Below, one piece after another: positions 9,739 through 21,130 of a stretch of DNA of 64,000 nt. Where the stretch lies: the NCBI GenBank assembly GCA_951812925.1, contig OX638368.1:84178909-84242908 (forward strand), written 5' to 3'. The stretch is from Calliopum simillimum (lineage: Eukaryota > Arthropoda > Insecta > Diptera > Lauxaniidae). The first letter of the stretch is position 1. Each line of letters opens with the position of its first letter. Both the position numbers and the translations under genes were made by a program. A model generated the notes under the pieces. It was not told the origin of the DNA. It saw nothing but the letters and a program-made list of their open reading frames with translations, and did no database searches.

Positions 9739-12700
9739 CTAAATGTCAACCTTGGCTTCCGAAAGAAACCGACAAATTGATATGAAAACGTCAATATTAT
9801 TAGACTTCAAAAGATCAATTACACTGTGGGTGCTGAAACCACAGCTGTGCACTACACTCAGCATTTGATTCCTCACTGACACATTTATATCAGGACAATG
9901 AAAAAGTAAATGCTGCGTTGACTGAACATCACCACATGAACAGACGTTACTGTTGATGATATTAATTCTATGAAGATGATCCTTACATCTGGTGTGATTA
10001 AACTTCATCCTATTTATAGTGGTAACAGTTTTACGCGGCAAACAGAGATTATTAAACCAAAAACGTTTATTAACAAGAGGTGCAACATGATAAAAAAATC
10101 GCCCAAACTCGGAAGAATTCCAACGAGACTGCCAAGCAGTAACCCCCACTGCTCTATCCGCAGATTTAACGTCCGTGAAGTTTACAGAAAGACTGGATGC
10201 TGCCAGCCCTGGAGGATGCTCTGAAGCAACTCGATCAACAAACTCATTACCCTCTATACCCATATGACTAGGCACCCAAAGAAAATGAATCTGCTTCCCC
10301 CTACTTCTAGACTCAAACAAAAGCGATCTAATTTTAAGAATAAACGGATGCGTTTTGTTGCTGCATACACTAGCAATAGCCGTAAGTACAGATTTACTGT
10401 CAGAAACAATGAGAAATTTAGATGTATCCTGCAAAGAAATCAGTTTGATTGCTTCAACAATTGCAAGGGCTTCAGCTGAGTAAACAGAAGAAAAAGCATT
10501 AAGAGGAAAGTACGCCTCGATATTAATATCAGGCAACCACACTCCGCAACCAACAGATAAATCAGTCTTCGATCCGTCCGTGAAAACTCTTTTAAAGTCA
10601 CTCCGACGAGCCAAAAACGAGTTAAATCTGTCAGAGACCTCCCTCACTGTGGTTAAAGATTTATTTACATTAAGAAACCTTACAACAGGCTTCAGCACTA
10701 ACGCCTCAAAAGGAGTCTGAAAAATAGGGTGCATATTAAAGGTTGTAAAGGTCAGATTTTGAGACTTTTGCCTTAACCTTTGATAAAAAAGAGGTATATT
10801 AGAAAATGTCAAAATTTCGGAAATAAAAAGCCTAGCTGGATGATCATTGATAGATAAAATTTTGTTAATAACACCTTCAGCTAAGAAGTTAAAACGTTCC
10901 ACTAAGGGCATGACATTACTCATTTGTTCCATACTAAGCGTATGAGTGGAAATCATGGCACCAAGTGAAATACGAAGTGCCTTCCACTGCACACGCTGCA
11001 ACTTTAACATATCTTTCTTTGAACATCCCAAAAGCAAAGGAGCCATATACTCCAATTTCGGCCTAATTAAACCAATATAGAGGCGGATCAGACACTGGGG
11101 GTCAGAACCCCACGTTACCCCACAAAGAGAGCGCAAAACATTCGTGAAGTGAAAACAACTACTAACTACACGATCCACTTGGTACCTTAAAACAAGTCTT
11201 TTGTGAAATGTGAACCCCAAAAAATTAAACGTGTTAACATATTCCAAGCTACTAGCTCCCAACAGCAGTGGCATAACAGAAACCGTATTTTTTTTTGTGA
11301 AAATCATAGCTTTAGTTTTGTTCAATGACAACTCTAATTGCAACTGCAAGAGTCTATCCCTAATTGACGAGATAGCATATTGAACTCTTGCCCTGGCCTG
11401 ATCAGCATCAGGATCTGAACTGAAAACAACAATGTCATCAGCATAACCCAAAATATGCACTTTCTCAAAATTCATATCAAAAATTTCATCAATGTAAATA
11501 TTAAAGCAAATAGGACTTAAAACACAGCCTTGCGGCACTCCTGTAAAGGAATGTCTATTAACAAATCCGTCATCACATTGTATGTAAAGATCTTTAAACT
11601 GAAAAAGACAGTAGAAGAAGTCACAAAATTTGTTAGGAATACCCAACAAATTCAGCCTAGACCATAAAAGTCGAACATTGACATTGTCAAACGCCCCCTT
11701 TAAATCCAGAAAGACCGCAACTAGACTTTCTCTCTTAAGAAATGCAAGCTGTATAGCAGACCAAAGCGTAATAACATTATCGGAGGTGGACTTCCACTTC
11801 CTAAAGTCAGATTGACGAGCATTTATTTTCCCGCGCGATTCAAGAAACCACTCAAGCCTATTGCAGAGAATGCGCTCAAAAATTTCCCTGAGTGAAGCCG
11901 CAAGCGCTATGGAACGATAAGATGAAGCAGAAGCAGGTGGACAATTTTTCTTTTTAAGAGGCATTATTTTATACTGAAACCAGCAGTATGGAATAAAACC
12001 ACTGGCCAAGACTTCATTAAACATACCAAGTAACTTAAATTTGTGATCAGCGTTAAAAGACTTCAAATGTTGATTACGCAAACCGTCAATGCCAGGAGCC
12101 GTATTTTTCGAGCTCATTATTGCTTTATCCAATTCCGCATACGTAATTGGTACCAGCAAAAAATGATCATTTTGCTCCGCAAGAGGTGAAAAAAATTGAA
12201 AGGGACCAACTGGCCCCGCTAAGGCATCACAGAACCCGGATAAACATTCATTAAAACCTGACAAGCAACTCGAAAAATTCCCTTTAAAACAGCGGACCGT
12301 CTTCCACAGTTCAGAAACTGTCATATTGCTGTTTATACTTTCGCAGAAAGATTTCCAACCTCTTCTTTTTTCAACTCTCAACACATACTTATAATCTTTT
12401 TTGGCTTTCAAAAGCTCTTGATAATTTCTACTGGAGGGGCAAGATTTGAATCTGTTTAAAGCCAGTTTCAAAACAGCGCTGATCCTCCTGCAAGCTTCGT
12501 TCCACCAGGGATTCGGGTTTCTCATTTTACTTTTTGTTTTGACCTTAAAGGTGTCATGAAAGACTTGTGCAAAAGTATCAAAATCACTGTCAGAAGACGG
12601 AGAGTTAAATTGAGGAGACGCAAAAACTTCATATAGTTTTTTGTTGAGAAAGCTTTTTTCAATACACTTAGGGATGATGTGCTTAGCAAAACTTTTCAAA

Positions 12701-13365
12701 GTAGGCGCAGAGGCAAGCGTAATTTCAATGACACAATGAGTACTTCCAAGTGTGACATTAGTGGTTTTCCAAGAGGAGTTTAACCCTACATTTCCTGAAC
12801 AGAAGGTCAGATCAAGACAAGAAACAGTTAGTCCAAAATGAGTTGGCTCACCAGTATTAAGTAACATTAAGTTATTATCTTCAATAAAGTCTAAGACTTT
12901 CCTGCCCCTAGAGTCCGTGGAGACACTGCCCCAGCACACATTGTGAGCATTAAAGTCGCCGCAAATCAGAAGGGAGGAATATGAAATACTATTTATAATA
13001 CTGTTTAAATGAGTAACAGAAATATTACAATTAGGTGGTATGTAAAAAGATAGAACAGTAAGAACTCCATTATTTGTAACAATTTCGCAGCCACAAACTT
13101 CAATGGACTCAGATGAAGAAACCACATTTAGTACTTTAAATTGAAAAGTTTTATCAACAACAATGGCTACGCCCCCGCCACGGTTAGAGTGAGAAGGACG
13201 ATCTGCTCTAACAACATCAAAATTCTTAAAACACAAAACATCAGAAGGCAAAAGAAAAGTTTCGGAAAGGCAACCTATAGAAACCTTACTATCCAAAAAA
13301 TACTGCTCTAAAAGATCTTTCTTATTTCTGACACTAGTGCAATTGAACTGTGCTACTTTCATCAA
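9739..13365 (-). CDS. LINE ORF2: endonuclease, reverse transcriptase, RNase H
   Basis: An uninterrupted 1208-codon frame starting MMKVAQFNCTSVRNKK. Domains in order: AP-type endonuclease (about residues 1-225) with SETFL near 35 and GDFNAH near 136; reverse transcriptase (about 420-700) with motif A FLDLKGAFDNV, the PQGCVLSP motif and catalytic YADD near 640; RNase H (about 925-1055) with FTDGSK near 929, SAEALAI, SDSK and WVPSHMGIEGNE; then a C-terminal Cys/His knuckle (CSCGDVQSTQHLLFHC). RNase H after RT is typical of the I group. It overlaps the end of ORF1 by about 32 bases, so translation probably depends on reinitiation. All catalytic residues I can check are present; this copy may be, or recently have been, active. 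Confidence 0.95.
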   Translation of the reverse strand: MMKVAQFNCTSVRNKKDLLEQYFLDSKVSIGCLSETFLLPSDVLCFKNFDVVRADRPSHSNRGGGVAIVVDKTFQFKVLNVVSSSESIEVCGCEIVTNNGVLTVLSFYIPPNCNISVTHLNSIINSISYSSLLICGDFNAHNVCWGSVSTDSRGRKVLDFIEDNNLMLLNTGEPTHFGLTVSCLDLTFCSGNVGLNSSWKTTNVTLGSTHCVIEITLASAPTLKSFAKHIIPKCIEKSFLNKKLYEVFASPQFNSPSSDSDFDTFAQVFHDTFKVKTKSKMRNPNPWWNEACRRISAVLKLALNRFKSCPSSRNYQELLKAKKDYKYVLRVEKRRGWKSFCESINSNMTVSELWKTVRCFKGNFSSCLSGFNECLSGFCDALAGPVGPFQFFSPLAEQNDHFLLVPITYAELDKAIMSSKNTAPGIDGLRNQHLKSFNADHKFKLLGMFNEVLASGFIPYCWFQYKIMPLKKKNCPPASASSYRSIALAASLREIFERILCNRLEWFLESRGKINARQSDFRKWKSTSDNVITLWSAIQLAFLKRESLVAVFLDLKGAFDNVNVRLLWSRLNLLGIPNKFCDFFYCLFQFKDLYIQCDDGFVNRHSFTGVPQGCVLSPICFNIYIDEIFDMNFEKVHILGYADDIVVFSSDPDADQARARVQYAISSIRDRLLQLQLELSLNKTKAMIFTKKNTVSVMPLLLGASSLEYVNTFNFLGFTFHKRLVLRYQVDRVVSSCFHFTNVLRSLCGVTWGSDPQCLIRLYIGLIRPKLEYMAPLLLGCSKKDMLKLQRVQWKALRISLGAMISTHTLSMEQMSNVMPLVERFNFLAEGVINKILSINDHPARLFISEILTFSNIPLFYQRLRQKSQNLTFTTFNMHPIFQTPFEALVLKPVVRFLNVNKSLTTVREVSDRFNSFLARRSDFKRVFTDGSKTDLSVGCGVWLPDINIEAYFPLNAFSSVYSAEALAIVEAIKLISLQDTSKFLIVSDSKSVLTAIASVCSNKTHPFILKIRSLLFESRSRGKQIHFLWVPSHMGIEGNEFVDRVASEHPPGLAASSLSVNFTDVKSADRAVGVTAWQSRWNSSEFGRFFYHVAPLVNKRFWFNNLCLPRKTVTTINRMKFNHTRCKDHLHRINIINSNVCSCGDVQSTQHLLFHCPDINVSVRNQMLSVVHSCGFSTHSVIDLLKSNNIDVFISICRFLSEAKVDI

Positions 13366-14591
13366 TATGATTGATGTTACTTAAGATAGCACTAAATAAA
13401 GGTTTCAAGTTGCCCAAGCGTGCATCCACAGAAGAATTACCTTCCACACCCAGCGAATTAACAATAGCCTCAAAAAAAGGCTTAACCTGTTTTACTAGCT
13501 CAGTGCTAGAATTGCTTAATTGTACATTAATGACTGATTCAATATCAGCAACTTCTGAAGCCTTTGCAGCATGAGCCACGCTACTAGCTTCAGCCTCCGC
13601 ACCTTCCTTAATCAACGAAACTTCAGAGTTACTTTCCTCCACACGTGGTCTTTTGGCAGGCACAACTGCCCTTTGACCAGAACCCACAGAGCGGCGCGAG
13701 GCCCCCAGGAGAGGAAACTCCAATGCGCTAAAAGCATAATCCGCTTGAACATTATTAGAAATTACATTATTTTGACCTTTATTAAGAGGCACACGTGCAT
13801 GAGGATCTGCGTAAGATGCAGCAGAAAATGTAACCATTTTTGGTTTAAGTAAATTGGCCTTTTCAATCTTTTCATTAAACAATTTTTTATACAACGGACA
13901 TGATTTAGAAGATGCCTGACCACACCCCACACAAAGATGACCACCACGCCTACAACCCCTTTCCGAATGACCATACCTCCAGCACTTTCTGCACTGAAGT
14001 ACATTCTCCCGGTAAGGATTGACAGGGAAGTTAACACCATCCACTGAGACGTGTGAAGGAAGCACCTGTCCCGAAAAACAAATCAAGACTGTATCAGACA
14101 CCACAAGAGCTCCAGACCTGGCAGCATCCCTTCTATTCAATCTCTTCACTTCTGAAATCTTGCAATTGGCAGACAATATACCATACTGAGCTGAGTTTTT
14201 ACCATAACCCCCTTTAAAAATCTCCTCCTCAGTATAAGCAATAGGAATAGGGACAACCCCCTTTACCTCACAAAGCTCGGACGGAATGAATGTATTATAT
14301 TGCTCGAGCAAATGCTCATCACTAGCAATGTCGTTGGCAGTCTTACAATTTTGAGCAACTACTTTCACTTTTTTTTTCGACAAAAAAAAAGACGTCAATT
14401 TTGTTGTATTTGCTATACAAATACTTCCCAATAGCCACAATATTTAGAGCGCTATCACTCTTGGATTGAATGATAACCTCAAATTCCCTTATAAAATTTG
14501 ACTCAACATAAAAGCGCGGGCGAGGAACCCTAACCTCACTGTTAACACCTGCAACAGCCTCACGCAAAATGCGATCAGGCGGGAACACCAT
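13334..14591 (-). pseudogene. LINE ORF1 (Gag-like, CCHC knuckles), one frameshift
   Basis: The nucleic-acid-binding first protein of the I-type LINE. The N-terminal part starts MVFPPDRILREAV at 14591. The frame changes at the homopolymer stretch around 14365-14392 (two runs of eight or more identical bases), after which the second frame runs open to 13334. The C-terminal part has three Cys-rich knuckles beginning CRKCWRYGHSERGC, then CVGCG, then an acidic Ser-rich tail. Only a one-base change separates the two frames, so a sequencing error in a homopolymer is as likely as a real mutation. About 418 residues if the frames are one gene. Confidence 0.85.
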
Positions 14592-14948
14592 TTTGCGTTT
14601 GTACAAAAAAAAGCACCACGTAACACACACAAAAGCACAACTATGTGTATATGTATGCACCAAAAAAAATGTCAAAAAAAATAAAAAATTAAGTTAAAAA
14701 CACCAAATATAAGCCTCCTCACAAAAGAAAAAGCAGTCAAAAAACAAATAACTAAAGTTAAGTATATATAAAAATTATATAATGGTCAAAATACTAAGTG
14801 CAGTGCACAGCAAAATTATAAAAAATCACAACTCACGAAAGTTTCTAAAAAAAAAAATTTTTTCCAATTATAAGATGGCGGCAGTAGAACAAATTTATCA
14901 GCACAATAAAAAACACGTCCAGTCGTCACCACACTCAAATCAAAAGTC

Positions 14949-15142
14949 AAAATTACGTTCTTCTTGGCTTTTGTAAACAAATAAATGACATTCATGTCAA
15001 CAAAACTTCAAATTATCAAAGTTTAGAGGTGCCACATGCTTGAAAATAGCAAAAATCGGTAGCCCTGTTCAGATTTATTCGAAGATATAAATTAAATCCT
15101 GTTGGAAGTAGATATATTTTTGTATGGTAAATTACGTGATAT
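14949..15142. other. Short interval between LINE and gap
   Basis: It begins with the right copy of the LINE target duplication (14949-14965). The remainder is AT-rich and holds no recognisable gene. From about 15016 it may already be part of the retroelement beyond the gap, but nothing in it shows this. Confidence 0.4.
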
Positions 15143-15342
15143 NNNNNNNNNNNNNNNNNNNNNNNNNNNNNNNNNNNNNNNNNNNNNNNNNNNNNNNNNN
15201 NNNNNNNNNNNNNNNNNNNNNNNNNNNNNNNNNNNNNNNNNNNNNNNNNNNNNNNNNNNNNNNNNNNNNNNNNNNNNNNNNNNNNNNNNNNNNNNNNNNN
15301 NNNNNNNNNNNNNNNNNNNNNNNNNNNNNNNNNNNNNNNNNN
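15143..15342. other. Assembly gap, 200 Ns
   Basis: Exactly 200 consecutive Ns, a round number that suggests a placeholder gap of unknown true size. It cuts the reverse transcriptase of the retroelement to its right. Any frame that reads across it is not real evidence. Confidence 0.98.
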
Positions 15343-16033
15343 ATGGCCTCCAATCATTGGGTTCCTTTTTGGGAACGAGATGCAGTGGTGAGGCAATGTG
15401 GGAGTTTGATGGCTTGCAGATGCCTGTTTTAACTAAATATTCGAATTCAGTTTTTGCAATTTTGTGCTTAATAGGATCTAGCCTTCTTGGTTTGGAGAAG
15501 GGCAGAATTCCTTTTGTAACTATCCTGTGAACCGTATTGTGCTTTACTGTTTTTGTATAATCAGGTTCAGCAGTGATAGTTGGAAACTCTTGAAGTAGTT
15601 TTGTGAATTTGTTGTGAGGAATTGCAACTTTTAAACTAAAAATTTCGCTATATCCTTTTATTGTAGAAAATTTTAAATTTGTTTCAGAATCTATAATTAG
15701 TTTATTTTTGACGTCAACTATAATACCAAGTTTTTCTAAAAAATTGGCTCCAATGATTGGTGTTGATATGTCCGCAATAATAAATGGATAAGTGAAATCT
15801 CGACGAAGTCCTAAATCGATTTGAAGTAATTTGGTTCCAAAAGTTTTAATGGTTGAACCATTTGCAGCACATAAATCTAAGTATGAATATCTTTTACTGT
15901 TTTTAAATTTTGAAACTGCGATAACGGAAACAACTGCTCCTGTGTCAATTAAAAAGTTTAATTTATTTTGATTGTCATGTATAAATAGGCGACGTGCTGG
16001 TTTTTGGTAGTTCTCATCATGTGTCACCTTCAT
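15343..16033 (-). CDS. Retrotransposon pol fragment: aspartic protease and RT start
   Basis: The frame starts MKVTHDENYQKPARRLFIHD. The protease active site is FLIDTGAVVSVI at about residues 31-42, and IIGANFLEKLGI farther on is the second conserved protease block. The linker and the first RT motif (GICKPSNSHIASPLHLVPKK) follow, as in Ty3/gypsy polyproteins, where protease precedes RT. The frame then enters the run of Ns right at the RT core. It is open up to the gap. It lies 12 bases downstream of the gag stop and needs a frame change from gag. Confidence 0.8.
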
Positions 16034-16044
16034 GATGGAACTTT

Positions 16045-16953
16045 CTAGTTTAAAAAATTTGGATGTTTTTCAAAAGATTTTGTAGTGAAATTACAAGGTT
16101 TAATACATTTGTAAGCCTTATTACCAAATCGTTTATGGTACCAACATTGTAAATTTCTTGAATTGGATCTAGACCGTCTTTGAAAATTAAAATTTAAGTT
16201 GTTTCGTTCTCTAGATTTATTTCTGCTTTTTAATTCAGCTACTTCAATTGTTAATTTATTTAATTGCTCAAAAAGTGTGTTTGTTAAGCCAGAGTATTCA
16301 TGTTGATTTTGCATATTTGTTGAAGATGTTGGGATATCTTTAATTATTGTTGAAATTTGTTTGTTGTGTAATTCATAAATTTTATCTGCCAAGTTTAATT
16401 TTTCATTAAGAGAATTAAGGTTGGAAGAATATAAATGACTCTGGATTGAGTGTGGTAATTTTCGTTGCCATAGTTTAAGGATAAGCTCTTGACTAATTAT
16501 GGAGGTGGAACCAGCTAAAGTGGTCATGTCTCTAAAAAATTCTGAGGGCTTACGATCTCCAATTTCAGATTCAGAGAGTAGTTTTTCTAAACGTATTTCA
16601 TCGCTTAGTGAAAATCTAGATAAGAGAGCTTTTTTAATAGTATCATATTTGTTTATGGTTGGTGGATTTTGGATTACATCAATGATTTTAGATATGACAT
16701 CTTCTTGTAAAGCTATAATAATATTTTGGTATTTGACGAGACATCATCATTGATATTTTTTAACTGAAAGTGTTTCACACTGAATGAACCATGCGTCTGG
16801 GCAAGTGGTCCAAAATTGTGGTAATTTAATGAAATTTGTAGTGTTTTGTCTCTCCATGTTTGTATCTGCTCTATTATCTTGTGGGGTGTCTTCAGTGTCG
16901 TGGAATTCCGTATTTTGCGGATTTCTGTTTGTGAAAGATCTTGTAAGGGGCAT
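16045..16953 (-). pseudogene. Retrotransposon gag, frameshifted
   Basis: The start MPLTRSFTNRNPQNTEFHDT at 16953 leads into FWTTCPDAWFIQCE, a capsid motif seen in insect Ty3/gypsy Gags of this type. The first frame stops at 16747. Coding similarity continues in other frames through about 16530-16745 (ALLSRFSLSDE, GDRKPSEFFRDM), and a second long frame runs to 16045. The C-terminus has the zinc-finger-like block CWYHKRFGNKAYKCIKPC in place of a plain CCHC box. At least one frameshift breaks the protein, so this copy is probably dead. Confidence 0.75.
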
Positions 16954-17614
16954 TGAACCTTAAGAAAAAGGTTACTTTTATGTATAGTTATGCCAAAAAA
17001 GGAAATGTTTATGTAGCGCTAGAGGGAGAGCTTACAGTATAAAATTGTACTTACAATTGTTGCTTAAATTATACGTAATATTATATAAATCTTAATATAA
17101 CTTATCTTAAAATTGTTGAATTATACTCGTACATATATGTATGTGCACAGATTAATAGAGATGAGATATACAGCTATATGGAGTTAATACACGTATCATA
17201 TGATTATCCTGATTCACTGCTCCAGATTGAAATTCTTAAAATTTTGAATTCCTTTTTGAAAGTTTATGCACAGCGTCAGATAAAGGGAATTGTGGGATAA
17301 ATTTTTCATTAGCAATAAAATGCTTTATTTATTGTTTGCAGGATCGCCAAATATGTGTAGATTAATATTTACACATATGAGTATCAATAATTATATTATT
17401 AAATTTTTATATTTATTAAGTTATGTTGTTTTAATATTGAATTCCAAATTTATATGAATGATATAAAAATTATTTGAGTAAAATTAAAAATATGAACAAA
17501 GATACAAATTATGAAAACACTGTGCAAAGTGAATTAAACAAAGTAGCAAACCCTACAGTACCAATAAAAACGATTGTTATTAAAAATAAATCTTGCCCAT
17601 AGTTTAATTCTTAT

Positions 17615-19110
17615 GTGCAAAGGGCTACAAAAAAACGTAATAAAATGCATAAAGTCTGGAAAAGAAATCCAACACCTGAAAATTGGGAAAGGTTTAGATA
17701 TGCTAGAAATGAATCAATCTTGATAACTAGGCAGTCTAAGAAGAGGTTCTGCTCCACTAAGTTAAAAACAACACTTCCATCGAAAGTTTTATGGAGAAAT
17801 CTAAAAAGTGTCTGCTTCGGTGACGAATGCTCTGCTGAATGTCTTGTTGATCCGAATGAACTCAATGAATATTTTCTCTCACATACATCGACGACCCTTG
17901 ACAGAAACTATGTAGATACATCTGGCACTGCTACTCCTCAAACTTTTGAGTTCAAAACCGTTTGTGAAAATGATGTTAAAAAAGTATCTTAAAAATTAAA
18001 TCGAATGCCATAAGAGAAGATGGAATCTCGCTTAAATTTATTAAGCTGATTATGCCGTATGTTCTGAGTCCATTAACACACATTATAAATCACTGTTTTA
18101 CGACATCTTCATTTCCCCATTCCTGGAAAATCGCTATTGTAGTTCCAATTGCAAAAAAAACCTGCAAGTGCTGCTAATGATTTCAGGCCTATTAGCTTAT
18201 TGTCTTCTCTGCCCAAAATATGTGAAGCTCTTATGGCAGCTCAAATACTAGAATTCTTAACCATTTATAAACTCATGTCTCCGCTCCAATCTGGTTTTCG
18301 AGCTGGACATAGCTGCTCAACCGCCACCGTGAAAGTGCTTGATGATATAAGATGCAAGTTTGACGAAGGACTAGTAACTCTTTTATGCTTGCTCGATTTC
18401 TTGAAAGCTTTTGACTCTGTCAATCATTTTTTATTGTGCCAGAAGTTGAAACATTTGTATGGCTTCAGTGTTAACAGCACTAAACTACTTAGTAGCTATT
18501 TATCGAATCGTGTACAAAGAGTTAAAGTGAAGGAACAGTACTCGCAATATAAATTGGTTTGTCTGAGGAAGTTTGATCATATATCACAGTTCAAAAAAAG
18601 TATCCTTGGCTGTGATATATTGAACTACCTTAATTTTAGAAACTGCTTGTTTCTACATATGCTTATTCATTTAAAAACCCCATTGTATTTATTTGAAAAG
18701 TTACTATTCAGTCACTCAGCAAGGAGCAATGTTTTGATCTTACCAAGTTTTTATTATCTAAACTCAACAAGACTCTTTTTTGTTAGACTCTGGAATTCAC
18801 TGCCAGTTCATCTAAGATCAACTATTACAGCAAAAAGATTTAGGCTTGCCGCTCTTGAATATTTCTCTAGTTAAAAAATAAAATAAAAACCATTTTTTTA
18901 TTTCATATATTTTTTCATCTCTAAACATATTTTTTTTATCTTTCTCTCTTCTCTTTATTATTTTTTCTCTTTCTGTTTTCTTCCTTTTTTCTCAAAATTG
19001 AAGTTAAATCCCAGATATATTTCTTTATGCTATAAAAGAACTTAGTTCTTATTGTACTTATATTTGTAATTATAATTAAATAAATTGAACTGAATTGAAA
19101 TTGAACCCTC
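17615..19110 (+). mobile_element. Jockey/CR1-like LINE fragment, truncated and internally deleted
   Basis: The 5'-truncated ORF2 is read in two frames: 17615-17992 (RT upstream region) and 18149-18874. The second has FRPISLLSSLPKICEAL, GFRAGHSCSTA, and motif A as LLDFLKAFDSV, then jumps from SNRVQRVKV directly to the C-terminal region (SHSARSNVLILPS, VRLWNSLPVHLRS), so the catalytic YADD block and much of the thumb are missing. The 3' tail has AATTGAACTGAATTGAAATT-type repeats typical of CR1-like and Jockey-like LINEs. It cannot encode RT. Confidence 0.8.
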
Positions 19111-19727
19111 ACATGTGGGTCATTTTTGCCCTTTTCTTAAAAACGTACAAAAATGACACCTAAAACAGGGCACACCTCCCGGGAAGATAGGGACAACCTC
19201 GACTTGGAGTCACTGAAGATTTTTTGATGAGGTTTTGTTCGTTTATCTCTCCTGAGTTGGTAACTGTGAAAACGAAAATCCCGACTCGTCCTTCTTGCAA
19301 TTAAACTGAGTTTAAGTAATTTTTTACGAAGCAAGTTTAAATTACTAATATTATAGTGAACTCGAAGTCTTGGAAGTGAAATTTTTTTGATGAGGTTTCG
19401 TTCGTTTATTTGCTCAGAGTTGAAAATTAGAAAATTAAATCGGAATAGTGGCTTATTGCGAATAAGCCGAGCTTAAGTGCCTTTTTTCTTTGTATGTTAA
19501 AACTATTAATATTAAATCGACCTCGAAATACTGGCAGTGAATACTTTTGATGAGGATTTGTTCAATAAGTTTGCTTGAGTGGGATAAGGTGAACAAATTA
19601 ATCAAAACAGCTCCTTCTTGCGCAGAAATTGGCTTTAAGCACCCTTTTTGCCTCTAAATTTTTAATAAAACATACTACTTTTAACTCGCAATAACTAAGC
19701 TCACAGTCGTTTTATTTCAGATAGATA

Positions 19728-20925
19728 TTGGGTGTACAACTTAAAAACCGGAATTTGACGGTGGATGTCCGTACTAACAAATATCGTGAAAGCTCGAACT
19801 TTATATATATGTCATTTTGAAGGTACATTTGACAGCTGTCAAAATCAGCCAACAAAACAATTTTATCTTGTGTGCATCATTATTATTTTTCACGATTAAT
19901 AACTTCGAAAATTGGAGAAAAAGACAGCATTTGCGGGAGGCTCTGTTGGGACATTTTTTTGCAAAGAAAACTGCTGCGGAAAGTCATAGTTTGCTTGTAG
20001 AAGTTTATGGGGACTATGCTCCAGCTGAATCAAGCTGTCGTGAGTGGTTTCGACGGTTTAAAAGTGGTGACTTTGATGTCGAAGGCAAAGAACGTCCTGG
20101 TCAGCCGAAAAAGTTTGAGGATGAAGAATTGGAGGCATTACTCGATCAAGATTCATGTCAAACGCAAAAAAGAACTTACAGAACCATTGGAAGTTGATCG
20201 AGCAACAATTTCCAGACGTTTGAAAGCCTTGGGAATTTTTCAAAAGATGGGAAATTGGGTGCCATACGAGTTGAAGCCAAGGGACGTCGAACGCCGATTT
20301 TTGATGTCCACAATGCTGCTTGAACGCTACAAAAGGAAGGGTTTTTTGCATCGTTTTGTCACTGGCGATGAGAAGTGGATCCATTACGATAATCCCAAGC
20401 GGAAGGTAATGCACTGTATTTGGTGGGACCAGCTAGGTGTGATCCATTATGAGCTGTTGCCAGGTGGCCAAACCATTAATGCTCAACTCTATCGTCAACA
20501 ATTGATCCGATTGAAGCAGAAAATCCAGGCAGAGCGGCCAACGTATGCGACCAGATACGAGTCAATCATTTACCACCACTATAACGCTCGGGCACATATT
20601 GCTGCCCCAGTCAAAAATTATTTTGCCTCACCCGCTTATAGCCCAGACCTTGCACCATCTGACTACCATTTGTTTCGATCGATGCAGAATGCCCTATCAG
20701 GAATACGGTTCACTTAAGTTCAAGATATCGAAAATTGGCTCGATTCATTTTTGGCCGCCAAGCCGGCGCAATTTTTTTGGGATGGAATTCATAAATTGCC
20801 TGAAAGATGGGGAAATGTTGTAGCTTCCAATGGACAATACTTTGAATAAAATATATTGTAACATTTTTCCACAATAAAGCATCAAATTTCGCTAAAAAAT
20901 TCCGGTTTTTAAGTTGTACGCCCAA
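19728..20925 (+). mobile_element. mariner element with intact ends
   Basis: The left end TTGGGTGTACAACTTAAAAA and the right end (reverse complement TTGGGCGTACAACTTAAAAA) are about 28-bp inverted repeats flanked by TA (19726-19727, 20926-20927). The size of 1198 bp is close to a full mariner. The transposase is defective. The insertion interrupts the 160-bp repeat array exactly at GATATA. Confidence 0.92.
19817..20849 (+). pseudogene. mariner transposase, frameshift, stop and catalytic loss
   Basis: A D,D34D transposase relic. The paired HTH region starts near NWRKRQHLREALLGHF, and VTGDEKWIHYDNPKRK carries the first catalytic Asp. The second catalytic motif reads HHYNARAH where mariners have HHDNARPH, so Asp has become Tyr. 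SPDLAPSDYHLFRSM carries the third Asp, but the spacing to the second is about 11 residues short because the segment after KNYF is deleted; another gap of about 20 residues follows NPKRK. A frameshift near 20160-20170 and a TAA near 20714 (RFT then VQDIENW) complete the damage. The C-terminus NVVASNGQYFE is intact. Inactive. Confidence 0.9.
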
Positions 20926-21130
20926 TATATAGAGAAATGTTCATGGTACATACATATATTTGTTCAATAAGTTTGCTTGAGTGGGATAAGGTGAAAAAAT
21001 TAATCAAAACAGCTCCTTCTTGCCAAGAAATCGGCTTTAAGCACCCATTTTGCCTCTAAATTTTGAATAAAACATACTACTTTTAACTCGCAATAACTAA
21101 GCTCACAGTCGTTTTATTTCAGATAGATAT

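Larger units (their letters stand above)
9219..14948 (-). mobile_element. I-clade LINE, nearly full length, with target duplication
   Basis: A minus-strand non-LTR retrotransposon of about 5.7 kb with two ORFs in the I-factor arrangement: ORF1 with CCHC knuckles, and ORF2 with endonuclease, reverse transcriptase and RNase H. The same 17-mer AAAATTACGTTCTTCTT occurs at 9202-9218 and 14949-14965, one copy immediately outside each end, and is best read as the target-site duplication. The 3' tail on the minus strand is short AAG/AAT repeats, and the 5' UTR is about 350 bp. One ORF1 frameshift in a homopolymer is the only damage I see. Confidence 0.85.
15343..17353 (-). mobile_element. Ty3/gypsy-type LTR retrotransposon, 5' part only
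   Basis: Minus-strand gag (16045-16953) followed by pol protease and the start of RT (15343-16033), cut by the assembly gap. No env-like frame is visible. Minus-strand sequence around 17335-17352 (TTTGGCGATCCTGCAAAC) has the look of a primer-binding site just inside a 5' LTR, but I could not define LTR ends. 16954-17335 would then be the leader; it holds no other gene. Confidence 0.7.
19215..21130. repeat. 160-bp tandem repeat array split by a mariner
   Basis: The block TTTTGATGAGGTTTCGTTCG recurs at about 19220, 19384 and 19543, a spacing of about 160 bp, each followed by CTTCTTGC and TTTAAGCAC-like motifs. The third unit (19560-19727) is repeated with about 95 per cent identity at 20965-21127, on the far side of the mariner insertion. 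The array lies just upstream of the Helitron-like end at 21440-21478 and may be its internal repeats. Confidence 0.75.

Noticed and set aside
13371..14040. Plus-strand and alternative minus-strand frames over LINE ORF1
   Set aside because: Shadows of the coding frame in other phases; they lack any domain.
15016..15530. Several open frames spanning the N run
   Set aside because: Frames through Ns carry no information; only the part right of 15342 (minus strand) shows protease/RT motifs.
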